The translations under genes and the position numbers were made by a program. From positions 372,001 through 436,000 of the forward strand of contig NZ_JALPRP010000001.1 in the NCBI RefSeq assembly GCF_023195915.1: 64,000 nt of DNA, in the 5' to 3' direction. Origin of the DNA: Methanoculleus sp. 7T (GTDB lineage: Archaea > Halobacteriota > Methanomicrobia > Methanomicrobiales > Methanoculleaceae). This document shows, piece after piece, positions 17,863 through 27,392 of the stretch. The notes under the pieces are model-generated. The model was not told where the DNA came from. It did no database searches and saw only the letters and a list, made by a program, of their open reading frames with translations. Numbering within the stretch: the first letter of the stretch is position 1; each line of letters starts with the position of its first letter.

Positions 17863-18398
17863 GGCACGAAGTCAGGTTCTCGGGATACGGCGGACAGGGG
17901 ATCATTCTCTCGGCGGTCATCCTCGGGCGGGCGGCGGCGCTCTACGACGGGAAGTACGCCGTCCAGACGCAGGTCTACGGCCCTGAGGCTCGGGGCGGGG
18001 CCTCGATGGGGCAGGTGGTGATCGACGATGCGCCGATCCTCTACCCCGAGGTGGCGGACCCCGATATCTACGTCATCATGTCCCAGCAGGGGTTCGAGAA
18101 GTATGGGGTCAGGGCTCGGAGGGACGCAACCATGCTCCTCGATACTGACCTCGTCCGGTCCCGCCCGGGATGCCGATACTGTGAGGTCCCGGCGACGGCG
18201 GAGGCAAAAGGCACCCTCGGCCGGGAGATCGTGGCAAACATTGTGATGATGGGCGCCCTCGTGACTGCAACCGGAGTCGTGAGCAGGGAGGCGATCGAGC
18301 GCGCGGTGCTCGACAGCGTCCCAAAAGGCACTGAGGACCTTAACTCGAGGGCATTGAAGCGGGGATTTGAACTCGGAGAGCGAGCGTGTAACCTATGA
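17859..18398 (+). CDS. korC: 2-oxoglutarate:ferredoxin oxidoreductase, gamma subunit
   Basis: 179 residues from MRHEVRFSGYGGQG, whose ATG overlaps the korB stop. FSGYGGQGIILSA and YGPEARGGAS are the signature of the gamma domain, which in the four-subunit enzymes helps bind CoA. The gene order korDABC is complete. The stop overlaps the sucC ATG, coupling Kor directly to the enzyme that makes its substrate succinyl-CoA. Confidence 0.94.
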   Translation: MRHEVRFSGYGGQGIILSAVILGRAAALYDGKYAVQTQVYGPEARGGASMGQVVIDDAPILYPEVADPDIYVIMSQQGFEKYGVRARRDATMLLDTDLVRSRPGCRYCEVPATAEAKGTLGREIVANIVMMGALVTATGVVSREAIERAVLDSVPKGTEDLNSRALKRGFELGERACNL

Positions 18399-19480
18399 AA
18401 CTACTGGAATACGAGGCAAAACAGATCTTTTCGAAGTATGGCATTCCGGTCCCGAAGGGCGTTCTCATACGGGCGCCGGAAGAGGTCGCGGCACACTTGC
18501 CTGAACTTGGCGATGCCGTGGTGCTGAAGGCGCAGGTAGACGTCGGCGGGCGGGGAAAGGCCGGCGGCGTCCTGATGGCCGACGATGCGACGGCGGTCGA
18601 GACCGCCCGAGAACTCTTCTCGCGGGAGATCAAGGGCGTCCCGGTCAGGAGTATCCTCGTCGAGGAACGGCTCCCAATCGAACACGAGTACTATGTCAGC
18701 ATCGCCGTCGACCGGTCGAGCAGACAGCCGGTGGTCCTCTTTGCCGATGCAGGCGGGGTGGAGATCGAGAATGCGGCGATGGCCGACGAGTCCGCCGTGA
18801 GGAGGGTCGTGGTATCAACGCTCCTCCGGGATATCCCGGCGTTCCTCATGCGCGAACTCCTCGGCGGGGCCCCGAAGGAACTTGCCCCCATCATCAACAG
18901 CCTCTACCATGCATTCCAGGAGAAGGACGCCATGCTTGCGGAGATCAACCCGCTCGTGACGACACCGCGGGGAGTCTACGCGGCCGACGCGAAGCTCATC
19001 ATCGACGACAACGCCCTCGCCCGGCAGGGAATAGCGGTCAACCGCGACCTCTCGGAGCGTGAGCGTGAGGCTGAGAAGCACGGGTTCTCCTACGTGGAAC
19101 TGGACGGAACCATCGGGGTCATCGGCAACGGCGCCGGGCTCACGATGTCGACGCTCGACCTCATCGAGTACTACCACGGCCAGGCGGCGAACTTCCTCGA
19201 CGTCGGCGGCGGCGCCGACCAAGAGCGCGTGATGCACGCGGTCAGGCTCGTCGCGAGCATGCCCGGGGTGAACGTGATCGTGGTCAACCTCCTTGGGGGC
19301 ATCACCAGGTGCGATGAGGTAGCAAAGGGAATCATCGCCGCCGATGTTTTGCCGACGGTCATCGTCAGGATGGCCGGGACGAACGAAGAAGAGGGACAGC
19401 GGCTGCTTGCCGAGCACGGCTACCGGATGCTCGAGAGCATGGATGCGGCCGTCCGGGCCGCAATGGAGGTCGCATCATGA
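18395..19480 (+). CDS. sucC: Succinyl-CoA synthetase, beta subunit
   Basis: 361 residues, slightly shorter than the roughly 388 of bacterial SucC. The ATP-grasp N-terminus starts MKLLEYEAKQIFSKYGIPVP; KAQVDVGGRGKAGGV near residue 45 binds nucleotide; DVGGGADQERV and NLLGGITRCDEVAKGI near 267-310 belong to the CoA-ligase Rossmann domain. It makes succinyl-CoA from succinate, ATP and CoA, feeding Kor. It overlaps korC and sucD by four bases each. Confidence 0.95.
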   Translation: MKLLEYEAKQIFSKYGIPVPKGVLIRAPEEVAAHLPELGDAVVLKAQVDVGGRGKAGGVLMADDATAVETARELFSREIKGVPVRSILVEERLPIEHEYYVSIAVDRSSRQPVVLFADAGGVEIENAAMADESAVRRVVVSTLLRDIPAFLMRELLGGAPKELAPIINSLYHAFQEKDAMLAEINPLVTTPRGVYAADAKLIIDDNALARQGIAVNRDLSEREREAEKHGFSYVELDGTIGVIGNGAGLTMSTLDLIEYYHGQAANFLDVGGGADQERVMHAVRLVASMPGVNVIVVNLLGGITRCDEVAKGIIAADVLPTVIVRMAGTNEEEGQRLLAEHGYRMLESMDAAVRAAMEVAS

Positions 19481-20343
19481 TCTACGGAGACAGAAACCTC
19501 GGGGTGATCGTCCAGAACATCACCGGCAGGCAGGGCAGGTTCCACACCGAACTGATGAACGACTACGCGCGCGAGGTCGGCGGCCGGGGCGTCGTCGCCG
19601 GGGTTGCGCCCGGCAAGGGGGGACAGGAAGTCCACGGCGTCCCGGTCTATAATACCGTAAAGGAAGCCCTCCGGGAGCACGACGCGACCGCAAGCGTCAT
19701 CTTCGTCCCGGCACCGGCCGCGTGCGACTCGGTCATGGAGGCGGCGCACGCCGGGATCGACCTTGCGGTCGTCATCACCGAGCACATCCCGGTCCACGAT
19801 ACCATGAAGGCGGTCGCCTACGCGAAACTCCACGACTGCACGGTCATCGGCCCGAACTGTCCGGGGTTCCTCTCGCCGGGAGAATGCAAACTCGGCATCA
19901 TGCCGGCCCATCTCGCCACCCGGGGCAACGTCGGCGTCGTCTCCCGGAGCGGCACCCTCACCTACGAGGTGGTCGACGAACTCACCCGCGCCGGCATCGG
20001 CCAGAGCACGGTGGTCGGGATCGGCGGCGATCCGGTCATCGGCCAGACGTTCGTGGACGCGCTCGCCCGGTTCGAGGACGACCCGCAGACGAAGGCAGTC
20101 GTCGTCATCGGCGAGGTGGGAGGCAACCTCGAAGAGGAGGGGGTCCGGTCGACCGACCTCCCGGTGGTCGCCTATATCGCCGGCGTGAGCGCCCCACCCG
20201 AAAAACGGATGGGCCACGCCGGAGCGATCATCGAGGGCGGCGAAGGCGACGCACGCTCCAAGGTGCGGCGACTCGCCGCCCTCGGGGTCCCGGTCGCGTC
20301 CCGGCCGTCGGAGATACCGGGGTTGATCCGCGAGGTGTTATGA
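19477..20343 (+). CDS. sucD: Succinyl-CoA synthetase, alpha subunit
   Basis: 288 residues. The CoA-binding Rossmann domain starts with [16 protein letters not shown]. The [18 protein letters not shown] segment lies near residue 127, and the phosphorylated active-site His is in [10 protein letters not shown] near residue 248. It pairs with SucC. Its ATG overlaps the sucC stop, and its last codons overlap the dacZ start, so the cyclase is in the same transcription unit. Confidence 0.95.
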   Translation: MIYGDRNLGVIVQNITGRQGRFHTELMNDYAREVGGRGVVAGVAPGKGGQEVHGVPVYNTVKEALREHDATASVIFVPAPAACDSVMEAAHAGIDLAVVITEHIPVHDTMKAVAYAKLHDCTVIGPNCPGFLSPGECKLGIMPAHLATRGNVGVVSRSGTLTYEVVDELTRAGIGQSTVVGIGGDPVIGQTFVDALARFEDDPQTKAVVVIGEVGGNLEEEGVRSTDLPVVAYIAGVSAPPEKRMGHAGAIIEGGEGDARSKVRRLAALGVPVASRPSEIPGLIREVL

Positions 20344-21152
20344 ACGGCGACCTGATGCTTGCCACCGCGTGCGAGGTGGCGGCAAAGATCGGCGCCCGGG
20401 CCGTCGTCTCGTTCGTCGACCCGATCCCGGTCCCCTCGGGCGCGCCCTCGGTCCCGATCATCTGGGTGCAGGAACTCCAGCTCGATGTCTTAAAAGACCT
20501 CACCATGCACGATATTCTGGAGGTGAGCGAGCGGCACATGCTTGATGCCGCCGTCCACCTCTATCTTCGGCGAAACCTCGAGAGCGGTCTTGTCGTCGGC
20601 GTCTTCCCCTATGCGGTCATCATCTACGACATCGAGGAAGGGAAGAACTTCATCAACCTCAAGGATTTTTCGGATATCGTCCCCCGCGAGGTGCTCCACG
20701 CGGCCCTGACGCTCGCCCTCGAGATCGCGGTCGAGGGCAGGGAAGGAAGGGCCATCGGCACCGCGTTCATCATCGGGGACCCGGAAGAGATCTTCAGGCA
20801 CTCCCATCAGGCGATCCTCAACCCCTACCAGGGGCAACCCGCAGCCCTCCGGGACATCAAGAACAAGGACAACTGGGAGAGCGTCAAAGAGTTCGCCCAA
20901 CTCGACGGCGTCTTCGTCATCGACAAGAACGGCGAGATACGGTCGGCGGGGCGCTATCTGGACGTCACCGGGCGGGGCATCTCTCTTCCGGGGGGTCTTG
21001 GGGGAAGGCACCGCGCAACCGCGTCCATCACCCACGAGATCCCGGTCATCGGCATCACGGTCTCCGAGAGCGGAGGCATGGTGCGCATCTTTAGAGACGG
21101 CAACTGCAAAATCGGCATCCGTTCCGACATCCGTATCAAGAGTGACGGTTAG
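20340..21152 (+). CDS. dacZ: Diadenylate cyclase (archaeal DacZ type, DAC/DisA_N domain)
   Basis: 270 residues from the ATG overlapping the sucD stop. The N-terminal ~115 residues form an alpha/beta domain found in archaeal DacZ proteins; the DAC domain covers about 120-255. The catalytic loop reads LDGVFVIDKNGEI near 188-200 (Asp189-Gly190, where most DAC enzymes have DGA), and the second motif is GGRHRATASIT with RHR at 223-225. It should condense two ATP to cyclic di-AMP. DacZ is the known cyclic di-AMP synthase of Euryarchaeota. Being last in a central-carbon operon is notable. Confidence 0.9.
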   Translation: MNGDLMLATACEVAAKIGARAVVSFVDPIPVPSGAPSVPIIWVQELQLDVLKDLTMHDILEVSERHMLDAAVHLYLRRNLESGLVVGVFPYAVIIYDIEEGKNFINLKDFSDIVPREVLHAALTLALEIAVEGREGRAIGTAFIIGDPEEIFRHSHQAILNPYQGQPAALRDIKNKDNWESVKEFAQLDGVFVIDKNGEIRSAGRYLDVTGRGISLPGGLGGRHRATASITHEIPVIGITVSESGGMVRIFRDGNCKIGIRSDIRIKSDG

Positions 21153-21212
21153 AAATGGTTATATGAGTTGCAATCATTTCTCTTATCATACTTTAGAACT
21201 ACGGTGGATTTG

Positions 21213-22415
21213 ATGACCAGGAACATCAGCGTAGAAGGGCTTGACCAGATCCCGATCGAGAGACAGCGGATTGAACTGGTGGAGAGGAAGTGCCTCGGGC
21301 ACCCGGACAGCCTCGCGGATGGGATCGCGGAGTCGATCAGCCGGGCGCTCAGCAGGTCGTACCTCGAGGAATGCGGCACCGTCCTGCACCACAACACCGA
21401 CCAGGGCGAGGTCGTGGCAGGGGAGTCGATCCCGAAGTTCGGCGGCGGCCGGATCACAAGGCCGATCTACTTCCTGATATCGGGGAGGGCGACCAAGACC
21501 TTCAACGGCGTGAACATCCCTGCGGATGCGATCGCAGTCGAGGCGGCACGCGACTACATTAAAAAGATCCTCCCCACCCTCAACATGGACCGCGACGTCA
21601 TCGTGGACTGCCGGATGGGGAAGGGGTCGACCGACTTGCAGGACGTCTTCCGGTCCTGCGAGGGGAAGGTCCCGCGGGCGAACGACACCTCGTTCGGTGT
21701 CGGGCACGCGCCGTTCAGCGAGGCGGAGAGCATCGTTAAAGGCGTTGCTGCCTTCCTCGACGACAAACTTCGCCCGAGGTACCCCGTCATCGGCCAGGAC
21801 TGCAAGATCATGTGCCTGCGCGACGGCGACACCATCACGCTCACCATCGCGATGGCGTTCGTGGACCGCTACTGCTCAAGCATCACCGAGTACATCGAGC
21901 TGAAGAACATCCTGACCGAACAGATTGCGGCGGTCGCAAAGCAGTTCACGAGCCGCAAGGTCAACGTGGCGATTAACACCGCCGACGACCTCGAGACCGC
22001 CAGCGTCTTCCTGACGGTCTCGGGGACCTCGGCCGAGATGGGCGACGATGGGTCCGTCGGCCGCGGCAACCGCGCAAACGGGCTGATCACCCCGAACCGC
22101 CCCATGAGCATGGAGGCGACGAGCGGTAAGAACCCGATCAACCACATCGGCAAGATCTACAACCTCCTTGCGACCCAGATCGCACAGGACTGCGTCGCGG
22201 AGGTCGACGGCATCGAGGAGATGTACGTCCGTATCCTCTCCCAGATCGGCTACCCGATCGACCAGCCGCACGTGGCAAGCGCTCAGGTCCTCACGAAGCC
22301 GGGCGTAACCATCAAGTCGGTCAAACCCGAGATCGATGCAATCATCGACGGGTGGCTGGAGAAGACCACCACCATCACCGAGAAGGTCATCAGGGGAGAA
22401 CTCTCCACCTTCTGA
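21213..22415 (+). CDS. mat: S-adenosylmethionine synthetase, archaeal type
   Basis: 400 residues from ATG 21213 (MTRNISVEG). Archaeal MAT is distinct from bacterial MetK; diagnostic segments are [32 protein letters not shown] and the glycine-rich [12 protein letters not shown] loop, followed by [19 protein letters not shown]. It makes S-adenosylmethionine from ATP and methionine. An AT-rich stretch (atgagttgcaatcatttctcttatcat region, read in parts near 21160-21190) probably holds its own promoter, separating it from dacZ. Confidence 0.96.
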   Translation: MTRNISVEGLDQIPIERQRIELVERKCLGHPDSLADGIAESISRALSRSYLEECGTVLHHNTDQGEVVAGESIPKFGGGRITRPIYFLISGRATKTFNGVNIPADAIAVEAARDYIKKILPTLNMDRDVIVDCRMGKGSTDLQDVFRSCEGKVPRANDTSFGVGHAPFSEAESIVKGVAAFLDDKLRPRYPVIGQDCKIMCLRDGDTITLTIAMAFVDRYCSSITEYIELKNILTEQIAAVAKQFTSRKVNVAINTADDLETASVFLTVSGTSAEMGDDGSVGRGNRANGLITPNRPMSMEATSGKNPINHIGKIYNLLATQIAQDCVAEVDGIEEMYVRILSQIGYPIDQPHVASAQVLTKPGVTIKSVKPEIDAIIDGWLEKTTTITEKVIRGELSTF

Positions 22416-22444
22416 TCTTCTCGGTTCCGGAGTTGTCGTAACCC

Positions 22445-23344
22445 ATGACCAAACCACCATTCCGACAGCACGGGCCCGGACCCGGGCTCGTCCGTCTTGC
22501 CATCCCGAATAAAGGCAGGATCGCCCAGCCCATCAACGAACTGATCGAGAGGAGCGGCCTCCATCTGGTCGACGGGGGAGAGCGGAGGCTCATCACCCGG
22601 ACCCATGACCCGAACGTGGAGATCCTCTTCGCCCGCCCGATCGATATCCCGGAGTACGTGGCGAGCGGCGTCGCCGACCTCGGCATCACCGGGAGGGATA
22701 TGGTCCTAGAGCGGGGTTCGGCGGTCGAGCAGGTCTTGGACCTCCAGATCGGCAAGGCGACGCTCGTCGTGGCCGTGCCGGAGGAGGCCGATATCAAGGC
22801 CGTCGCCGACCTCGACGGCGCGAAGGTGGCGACCGAGTTTCCGTCGATCACCCGCTCGTTCTTTGCGGAGCGCGGGATCACCGTGACGGTGGTGACCGTG
22901 AGCGGAGCATGCGAGGCGACGCCGCACCTCGGGATCGCCGACGCCATCGTCGACCTCTCCTCCTCGGGGACGACCCTCCGGACGAACCATCTCCGTGTTA
23001 TTGAGGAGGTGCTCACCTCCACAACGGTTCTCGTGGCGAACCCCGACGCCCTCGCGGCCAAGCGGGAGAAGATCGACGAACTCGTCCTTGCCCTCGAGAG
23101 CGTCATCCGGGCGAAGGGGCAGTGCTACCTGATGATGAACGTCCACAGAAACGCGCTTTCGGACGTCAAGCAGGTGCTGCCCGGCCTCTCCGGCCCGACG
23201 GTGATGGACGTGGCATCTGACGAGAACCTGGTGGCCGTTCACGCCGTCGTGACGGAGGATCGGGTCTACCAGTTGATCAACCAGTTAAAACGGGCCGGCG
23301 CAAAAGACATATTAGTCATGCCCATCGAACGGATCATACGCTGA
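22445..23344 (+). CDS. hisG: ATP phosphoribosyltransferase, long form
   Basis: 299 residues, the homohexameric long HisG with a C-terminal regulatory ACT-like domain (from about residue 225), so it needs no His[11 protein letters not shown] at the N-terminus and [17 protein letters not shown] near 178 (PRPP-binding loop) are the signatures. It catalyses the first step of histidine synthesis and is probably feedback-inhibited by histidine through the C-terminal domain, as known for long-form enzymes. hisA follows after four bases. Confidence 0.95.
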   Translation: MTKPPFRQHGPGPGLVRLAIPNKGRIAQPINELIERSGLHLVDGGERRLITRTHDPNVEILFARPIDIPEYVASGVADLGITGRDMVLERGSAVEQVLDLQIGKATLVVAVPEEADIKAVADLDGAKVATEFPSITRSFFAERGITVTVVTVSGACEATPHLGIADAIVDLSSSGTTLRTNHLRVIEEVLTSTTVLVANPDALAAKREKIDELVLALESVIRAKGQCYLMMNVHRNALSDVKQVLPGLSGPTVMDVASDENLVAVHAVVTEDRVYQLINQLKRAGAKDILVMPIERIIR

Positions 23345-23348
23345 GAGC

Positions 23349-24068
23349 ATGGAGATCTATCCTGCAGTCGATATCCTGGACGGCCGTTGCGTGCAGCTCG
23401 TGCAGGGCCGGCCTGATGCGGCGACGGTCTACGGGGACCCGGCCGCCTGGGCGCGCCGGTGGCTCGAGGAGGGAGCGAACGGCGTCCACATCGTCAACCT
23501 CGATGGGGCGTTCGGCCGGGCGCAGAAGAACGCCGACCTGATCCGAACGTTCATCAGGGAGACGAACGCTTTCGTCGAACTCGGCGGGGGTATCAGGAGC
23601 GTGGAGGACGCCGCAGGCTGGCTCGATACCGGCGTCGACCGGGTCATCCTCTCGACCCTCGCGGTCAGGGCGCCGGAGACTATCCGGACGCTCGCCGATG
23701 AGTTTGGGAGTGCTCGGGTCATGGCGGGGGTCGACGCCCGCGGAGGCGAGGTGATGATCGAGGGATGGGAGCGCCCGGCTGGGAGTTACCTTGCGTGGGC
23801 TGAGCGGTTCGAGAGCCTCGGCGCGGGATCGCTCCTCTACACGAATGTGGATGTGGAGGGGCTCCAGCAGGGGATCGCGCTTTCACCTGTGGAGGAACTC
23901 CTCCGCCGGGTGAGGGGTCCGGTTGTGGTCTCGGGCGGGATATCGAGCGCGGAAGACGTCAGGGCCCTCCGGGAGGCCGGAGCAGCGGGTGCGGTCCTCG
24001 GCTCGGCCCTCTATGCCGGGAAGGTCCGGCTTTCGGATGTTCTGGAGGCGGCGCATGCGGAGGAGTGA
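23349..24068 (+). CDS. hisA: ProFAR isomerase (1-(5-phosphoribosyl)-5-[(5-phosphoribosylamino)methylideneamino] imidazole-4-carboxamide isomerase)
   Basis: 239 residues, a (beta/alpha)8 barrel. The catalytic Asp is in [17 protein letters not shown] near residue 8, and the second in the YTNVDVEG segment near 164. The two phosphate sites are ELGGGIRS near 77-84 and [11 protein letters not shown] near 193-203. It is the fourth step of histidine synthesis. It overlaps hisB by 14 bases. Confidence 0.95.
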   Translation: MEIYPAVDILDGRCVQLVQGRPDAATVYGDPAAWARRWLEEGANGVHIVNLDGAFGRAQKNADLIRTFIRETNAFVELGGGIRSVEDAAGWLDTGVDRVILSTLAVRAPETIRTLADEFGSARVMAGVDARGGEVMIEGWERPAGSYLAWAERFESLGAGSLLYTNVDVEGLQQGIALSPVEELLRRVRGPVVVSGGISSAEDVRALREAGAAGAVLGSALYAGKVRLSDVLEAAHAEE

Positions 24069-24636
24069 GATCCGCCGTGCCACGAGGGAGACCGATATCA
24101 GCCTCTCCCTCGACCTCGACGGGACCGGGGCCGGGACCATCGAGACCGGGATACCGTTCTTCGACCACATGCTGACTTCGTTTGCCCGGCACAGCAGGAT
24201 GGACCTCACCGTCCGGGCGGCCGGGGACCTCGGGGTGGACGCCCACCATACTATCGAAGACATCGGGATCGTCCTCGGGACCGCCCTTGCGGAGGCTGTC
24301 GGCGACGGTCGGGGGATCACCCGGTTCGCCGACGCCGCAGTCCCGATGGACGAGGCGGTCGCCCGGGTGGCGCTCGATGTCGGCGGCCGGGGCTACCTCG
24401 TCTTCGAGGGGGGCTTCTCGCCGGTGGGACCGGGGGGCATCCCCGGCGACCTCATCGAGCATTTCTTCTACAGCCTCTGCACGAACGCCGGGATCACGGC
24501 CCACATCGCGGTCGCGGGCAGGAACGACCACCACATCTGCGAAGCGGCGTTCAAGGCGTTTGCCCGGGCGCTCCGAGCGGCCGTGACGGTCGACCCCGCG
24601 ATCGGCGATGTGCCGAGCACCAAGGGGACGCTCTGA
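24055..24636 (+). CDS. hisB: Imidazoleglycerol-phosphate dehydratase
   Basis: 193 residues from [16 protein letters not shown]; an in-frame codon at 23923 lies inside hisA and is rejected. The di-manganese site motifs are present: [29 protein letters not shown]...HFFYSL and [17 protein letters not shown]. This is the monofunctional form, without the phosphatase domain of enterobacterial HisB. It closes the hisGAB cluster; the remaining his genes are outside the window. Confidence 0.95.
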   Translation: MRRSEIRRATRETDISLSLDLDGTGAGTIETGIPFFDHMLTSFARHSRMDLTVRAAGDLGVDAHHTIEDIGIVLGTALAEAVGDGRGITRFADAAVPMDEAVARVALDVGGRGYLVFEGGFSPVGPGGIPGDLIEHFFYSLCTNAGITAHIAVAGRNDHHICEAAFKAFARALRAAVTVDPAIGDVPSTKGTL

Positions 24637-24655
24637 CCCTTTGGGGCGAATAACC

Positions 24656-24661
24656 TTTTTT
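24656..24661 (+). terminator. Poly-T terminator after hisB
   Basis: A run of six T on the coding strand 20 bases after the hisB stop, in the sequence taaccttttttgac. Archaeal termination commonly uses such U-tracts without a hairpin. Confidence 0.45.
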
Positions 24662-25192
24662 GACGGACGCGGGGATTACGGCCGGGATGCCTGAGTGAGG
24701 CTCGTCCCTTCCCAGAGCGACGTATTGACCCGTACACCGCGTATCGCAAGGCAACCGTCTGATTCCACCTCCGATATCAAAACCCGGCTGGAATCGCGGA
24801 TAGCGACGTCGGAGCACTGTCGATGGTGGGGAGGCACGGGAGAGTTACCGGGAGCGAAGCATGGAGGGGGCTACAGGATAGAAGTTATAAGTAATCCCCT
24901 ACGGGGAGGGAAACCCCTCCCCGGCCCCCTCCCCCGGAGGCGATAAACGCCCGGCGGCACAGATTTCCACCGGCCATTGCCATCGCGGAGTTTTCCCTAC
25001 CGCCCACTGACTGATTTCTCCTCGCCTCTGTAGTCCTTGCAACCGCTACTTGTGCCGTTAATCTACAGAATACAGATCGCCGGAGCACCGCAGTCACGAT
25101 GCCGTCCACAAAAACACCCTACAATGGCGCCCCGATGAACCCCGATCACCAGAGCTTCCAAAAGAAGAGCTCACCAGAGTTGATCAGAGAAA
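24662..25192. other. Intergenic region with GC-rich dispersed element copy B
   Basis: No gene found between hisB and the histone gene. About 24886-24963 contains the element seen elsewhere in the window (ctacggggagggaaacccct, ccggaggcgataaacgcccg, gcggcacagatttccaccgg). It is close to copy A at 10590-10790 in its right half. The flanks are unremarkable and contain only short open frames. Confidence 0.55.
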
Positions 25193-25209
25193 GGGGTCTT
25201 TGAGACCCC
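25193..25209 (-). terminator. Hairpin downstream of the histone gene
   Basis: A perfect 7-bp inverted repeat (GGGGTCT / AGACCCC) with a three-base loop, 26 bases past the histone stop. Read on the minus strand it is followed by tttctctg, a pyrimidine-rich tail. It may terminate the transcript or protect its 3' end. Confidence 0.45.
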
Positions 25210-25235
25210 AGTAAAGAGAAGAGAGATCGATCGAG

Positions 25236-25442
25236 TTACGCGGACTTAACCGCGAGTTCGACGTCTTCTGCCTTGATCGTCTTGCGTCCCGCGTGCTGGG
25301 CAAGCCTGTTGGCTTCCTTGGTCAGCTCGGCGATGTACGCCTCGGCCTTTGCAACCAGTGCGGCGGCAGCGTCGCTGCCGACCCGCTCAGCACCATTCTT
25401 CTTTGCGATACGTACAACCGCAGCAATAGGTAGATCTGCCAT
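25236..25442 (-). CDS. Archaeal histone (HMf family)
   Basis: 68 residues forming a single histone fold without tails. LPIAAVVRIAKKNGAERV is the first helix and loop; RKTIKAEDVELAVKSA is the last helix, with the characteristic RKTI paired-loop segment. Dimers and longer polymers wrap DNA in methanogens. The gene is monocistronic, with an AT-rich promoter and a conspicuous inverted repeat between the TATA box and start codon. Confidence 0.96.
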   Translation of the reverse strand: MADLPIAAVVRIAKKNGAERVGSDAAAALVAKAEAYIAELTKEANRLAQHAGRKTIKAEDVELAVKSA

Positions 25443-25452
25443 AATCTAATTC

Positions 25453-25470
25453 CACCTCTAAAAAGAGGTG
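25453..25470 (-). promoter_or_regulatory. Perfect inverted repeat in the histone gene leader/promoter
   Basis: CACCTCT and AGAGGTG, separated by four A on the + strand, lie 10-28 bases before the start codon. In the transcript the second arm is also the only Shine-Dalgarno candidate, and the first arm resembles the anti-Shine-Dalgarno end of 16S rRNA. It could be an operator near the transcript start or a hairpin hiding the ribosome site. Confidence 0.5.
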
Positions 25471-25480
25471 TATGAGTTAA

Positions 25481-25488
25481 TATTTAAA
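25481..25488 (-). promoter_or_regulatory. TATA box of the histone gene
   Basis: TTTAAATA read on the minus strand, preceded by a purine-rich cgaaacg stretch that could serve as BRE. Normal archaeal spacing would put the transcript start around 25455-25461, inside the inverted repeat. Confidence 0.55.
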
Positions 25489-25629
25489 CGTTTCGGGATT
25501 ATCTCGAAAATTTGCGTTTCTCTTTCCCATCGGGGATGCATCCGGAGAGGGCATCCGGATACTCGGCAGAGAATTGTAGCGATTCAGAAAACGCCAAAAA
25601 ATGCGTATTTCAAAAAAATAGGGAATAAT

Positions 25630-26391
25630 TCAGGATTTCCGCGATTCCGCTAACGATTTCGCGAGCATTACAGCATTCGTATAATCTGCTGAGGCGCGCG
25701 ATGTATCCACGAAAATTTTACCGATATTTACCACCGGAGCACCATGTCCTTTCCCGGCTCCGAGGAACGTAAGCGTACGGAAGATCAGGTTCCCCGAGAT
25801 CCCGTCGGGGGCGACGACCATCCCGTACCGCCTCGCAGCCTCCTCGATCAGGATCTCGGTATGCTCCGCACCGGCGAGGCGAGCCACGAGTTCGGCGTCG
25901 GCCATCGTTCGGTCGACGACCGGGTGCCGCCCGAGATCCCCGAGCCTCCCCCCCGAGAGGACCGCCACGCCCTCGGCGAGGCCGAAACTCCTGGCGATCT
26001 CCCTGCCGTGCTCGACGAACCGCACCTTCTCCGGGACCGTCCAACCCTCGTCGACCCCGACCGGGGCAAGGAGGAAGAAGTGGCCGTCAGCGGTCTCCAG
26101 AAGAGCAATCCGCTCGAGGTGGTCGACGCCCATGGCCTCTTTGAGGGCCTTCAGCGTGGAGGACGCAGGCAGGGTGCCCCTGACGGCGGCATCGATCCTT
26201 CCCGCGGCGAGGGCCGCAATAAGGGCCGCCTCAGGCTCCTCCGCCTCGACGACCGAGGCGGCGCCTCCGAACGAATCAGCAGTTCCGGGATGGGAAAAAA
26301 GAACAATGTCTGCCTCCCGGCCGACCGCACGGACGGTCGAGAGGATCTTCTCGTCGGGGAACGCCGCACCAAGCCCGACCGTTACCGGCAT
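25630..26391 (-). CDS. mtxX: MtxX / methanogenesis marker protein 4
   Basis: 253 residues. The GLGAAFPDEKIL start, the VRGTLPASSTLKALKEAMG segment, and the GNLIFRTLTFLGAGKGHGAPVVNIGKIFVDTSRASADYTNA region (read in parts, near 205-245) are those of MtxX, a phosphotransacetylase-like protein found in methanogens. Its biochemical role is not established; it has been described as methyltransferase-related. Its start overlaps the stop of the marker 2 gene by 10 bases, so the two marker genes form an operon. Confidence 0.88.
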   Translation of the reverse strand: MPVTVGLGAAFPDEKILSTVRAVGREADIVLFSHPGTADSFGGAASVVEAEEPEAALIAALAAGRIDAAVRGTLPASSTLKALKEAMGVDHLERIALLETADGHFFLLAPVGVDEGWTVPEKVRFVEHGREIARSFGLAEGVAVLSGGRLGDLGRHPVVDRTMADAELVARLAGAEHTEILIEEAARRYGMVVAPDGISGNLIFRTLTFLGAGKGHGAPVVNIGKIFVDTSRASADYTNAVMLAKSLAESRKS

Positions 26392-27392
26392 GCCCCTCCT
26401 TCGGTGAAGATCCGCATGATGCCGTTTCGGTCCAGATCAAAGACCTGTGTCTCCCGACCCAGGTATCTGACGGTCAGCCTCCGGCTCCCGTTAACCTCCC
26501 CGATAGGGGCCGCAGAGATCCCGACCTCGGCGAACCGGCGGCAGACCTCCTCCACGTTCTCCTCCTTCACCGTCATGATGAACCCCATGCCGGGATACAT
26601 ACGCACCCACTGCTCAAAGGAGAGGCCGAGCGCGGAGAGGTCGGGCCGCGGTATCGCCTCAAGGTCGATCACCGCGCCCTTCTCGCTCACTTCAAGGAGC
26701 ATGCCGAGGGTCCCGATGACCCCGGGGTTGCTGATATCCTTCCCGGCCGTAACCAAGCGCTCTTTGCCGAGATTCTCCATCACCCGGATCTGGGCCCGCA
26801 CCACATCTGCCGACTTCATCGTGACCGAATCCCAGTTGAAGCAGCACGACGGGTGTATCCGGCCGTCGAGGTCGATCGCCGCGACGACCCGATCGCCCTC
26901 CTCCGCCGTATCCGAGAAGATGACCTGGTCCATCTTGGCAGTCCCGAGGATCGCCACGTCCACAACGCTGTAGGGCGTGTCCGGATGCAGATGTCCGCCC
27001 ACGATCGGGACGCCGAACTGCGCTGATGCGGTGACCATACCTCGGGTCACCTCGTCCCGGATCCGCTCGTCCGTGACGGAGAGGATATCGACCATCGCAA
27101 CAGGCCTGCCCCCCATGGCGGCGATATCGTGAACGTTCACGAGCACGGCACAGTATCCTGCCCAGAACGGATCCGCCTCCATGAGTTTGCTCCAGATGCC
27201 GTCTGCCGCAAGCAGCAGCGCATCCTCCGCGTTATGCCGGATGACGGCGGCGTCCTCACCGAACGAGGCGACGACATCGGGGCTCTCGACCCAGAGAGAC
27301 CGGACCATATCCCCGATCACCCGCTTCCGGGTAACGCCCTCATATTCCCTTACGGCCTGTGCTACCGTATCGGTGGAGCAATCCTTCACCAC
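26382..27392 (-). CDS. Methanogenesis marker protein 2 (AIR synthase-related)
   Basis: 336 residues related to PurM/SelD/ThiL-type ATP-binding enzymes. FGEDAAVIR near residue 44 is the ATP/metal-binding strand, VLVNVHDIAAMGGRPVAMVD near 85 the conserved helix and DLSALG...MYPGMGFIMTV the C-terminal half. It starts with tandem GTG codons (27392, 27389). The protein belongs to the set conserved in nearly all methanogens, suggesting a role in coenzyme or methyl-coenzyme M reductase biogenesis, but no function is proven. It is divergent from rfcL. Confidence 0.88.
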   Translation of the reverse strand: MVKDCSTDTVAQAVREYEGVTRKRVIGDMVRSLWVESPDVVASFGEDAAVIRHNAEDALLLAADGIWSKLMEADPFWAGYCAVLVNVHDIAAMGGRPVAMVDILSVTDERIRDEVTRGMVTASAQFGVPIVGGHLHPDTPYSVVDVAILGTAKMDQVIFSDTAEEGDRVVAAIDLDGRIHPSCCFNWDSVTMKSADVVRAQIRVMENLGKERLVTAGKDISNPGVIGTLGMLLEVSEKGAVIDLEAIPRPDLSALGLSFEQWVRMYPGMGFIMTVKEENVEEVCRRFAEVGISAAPIGEVNGSRRLTVRYLGRETQVFDLDRNGIMRIFTEGGACR

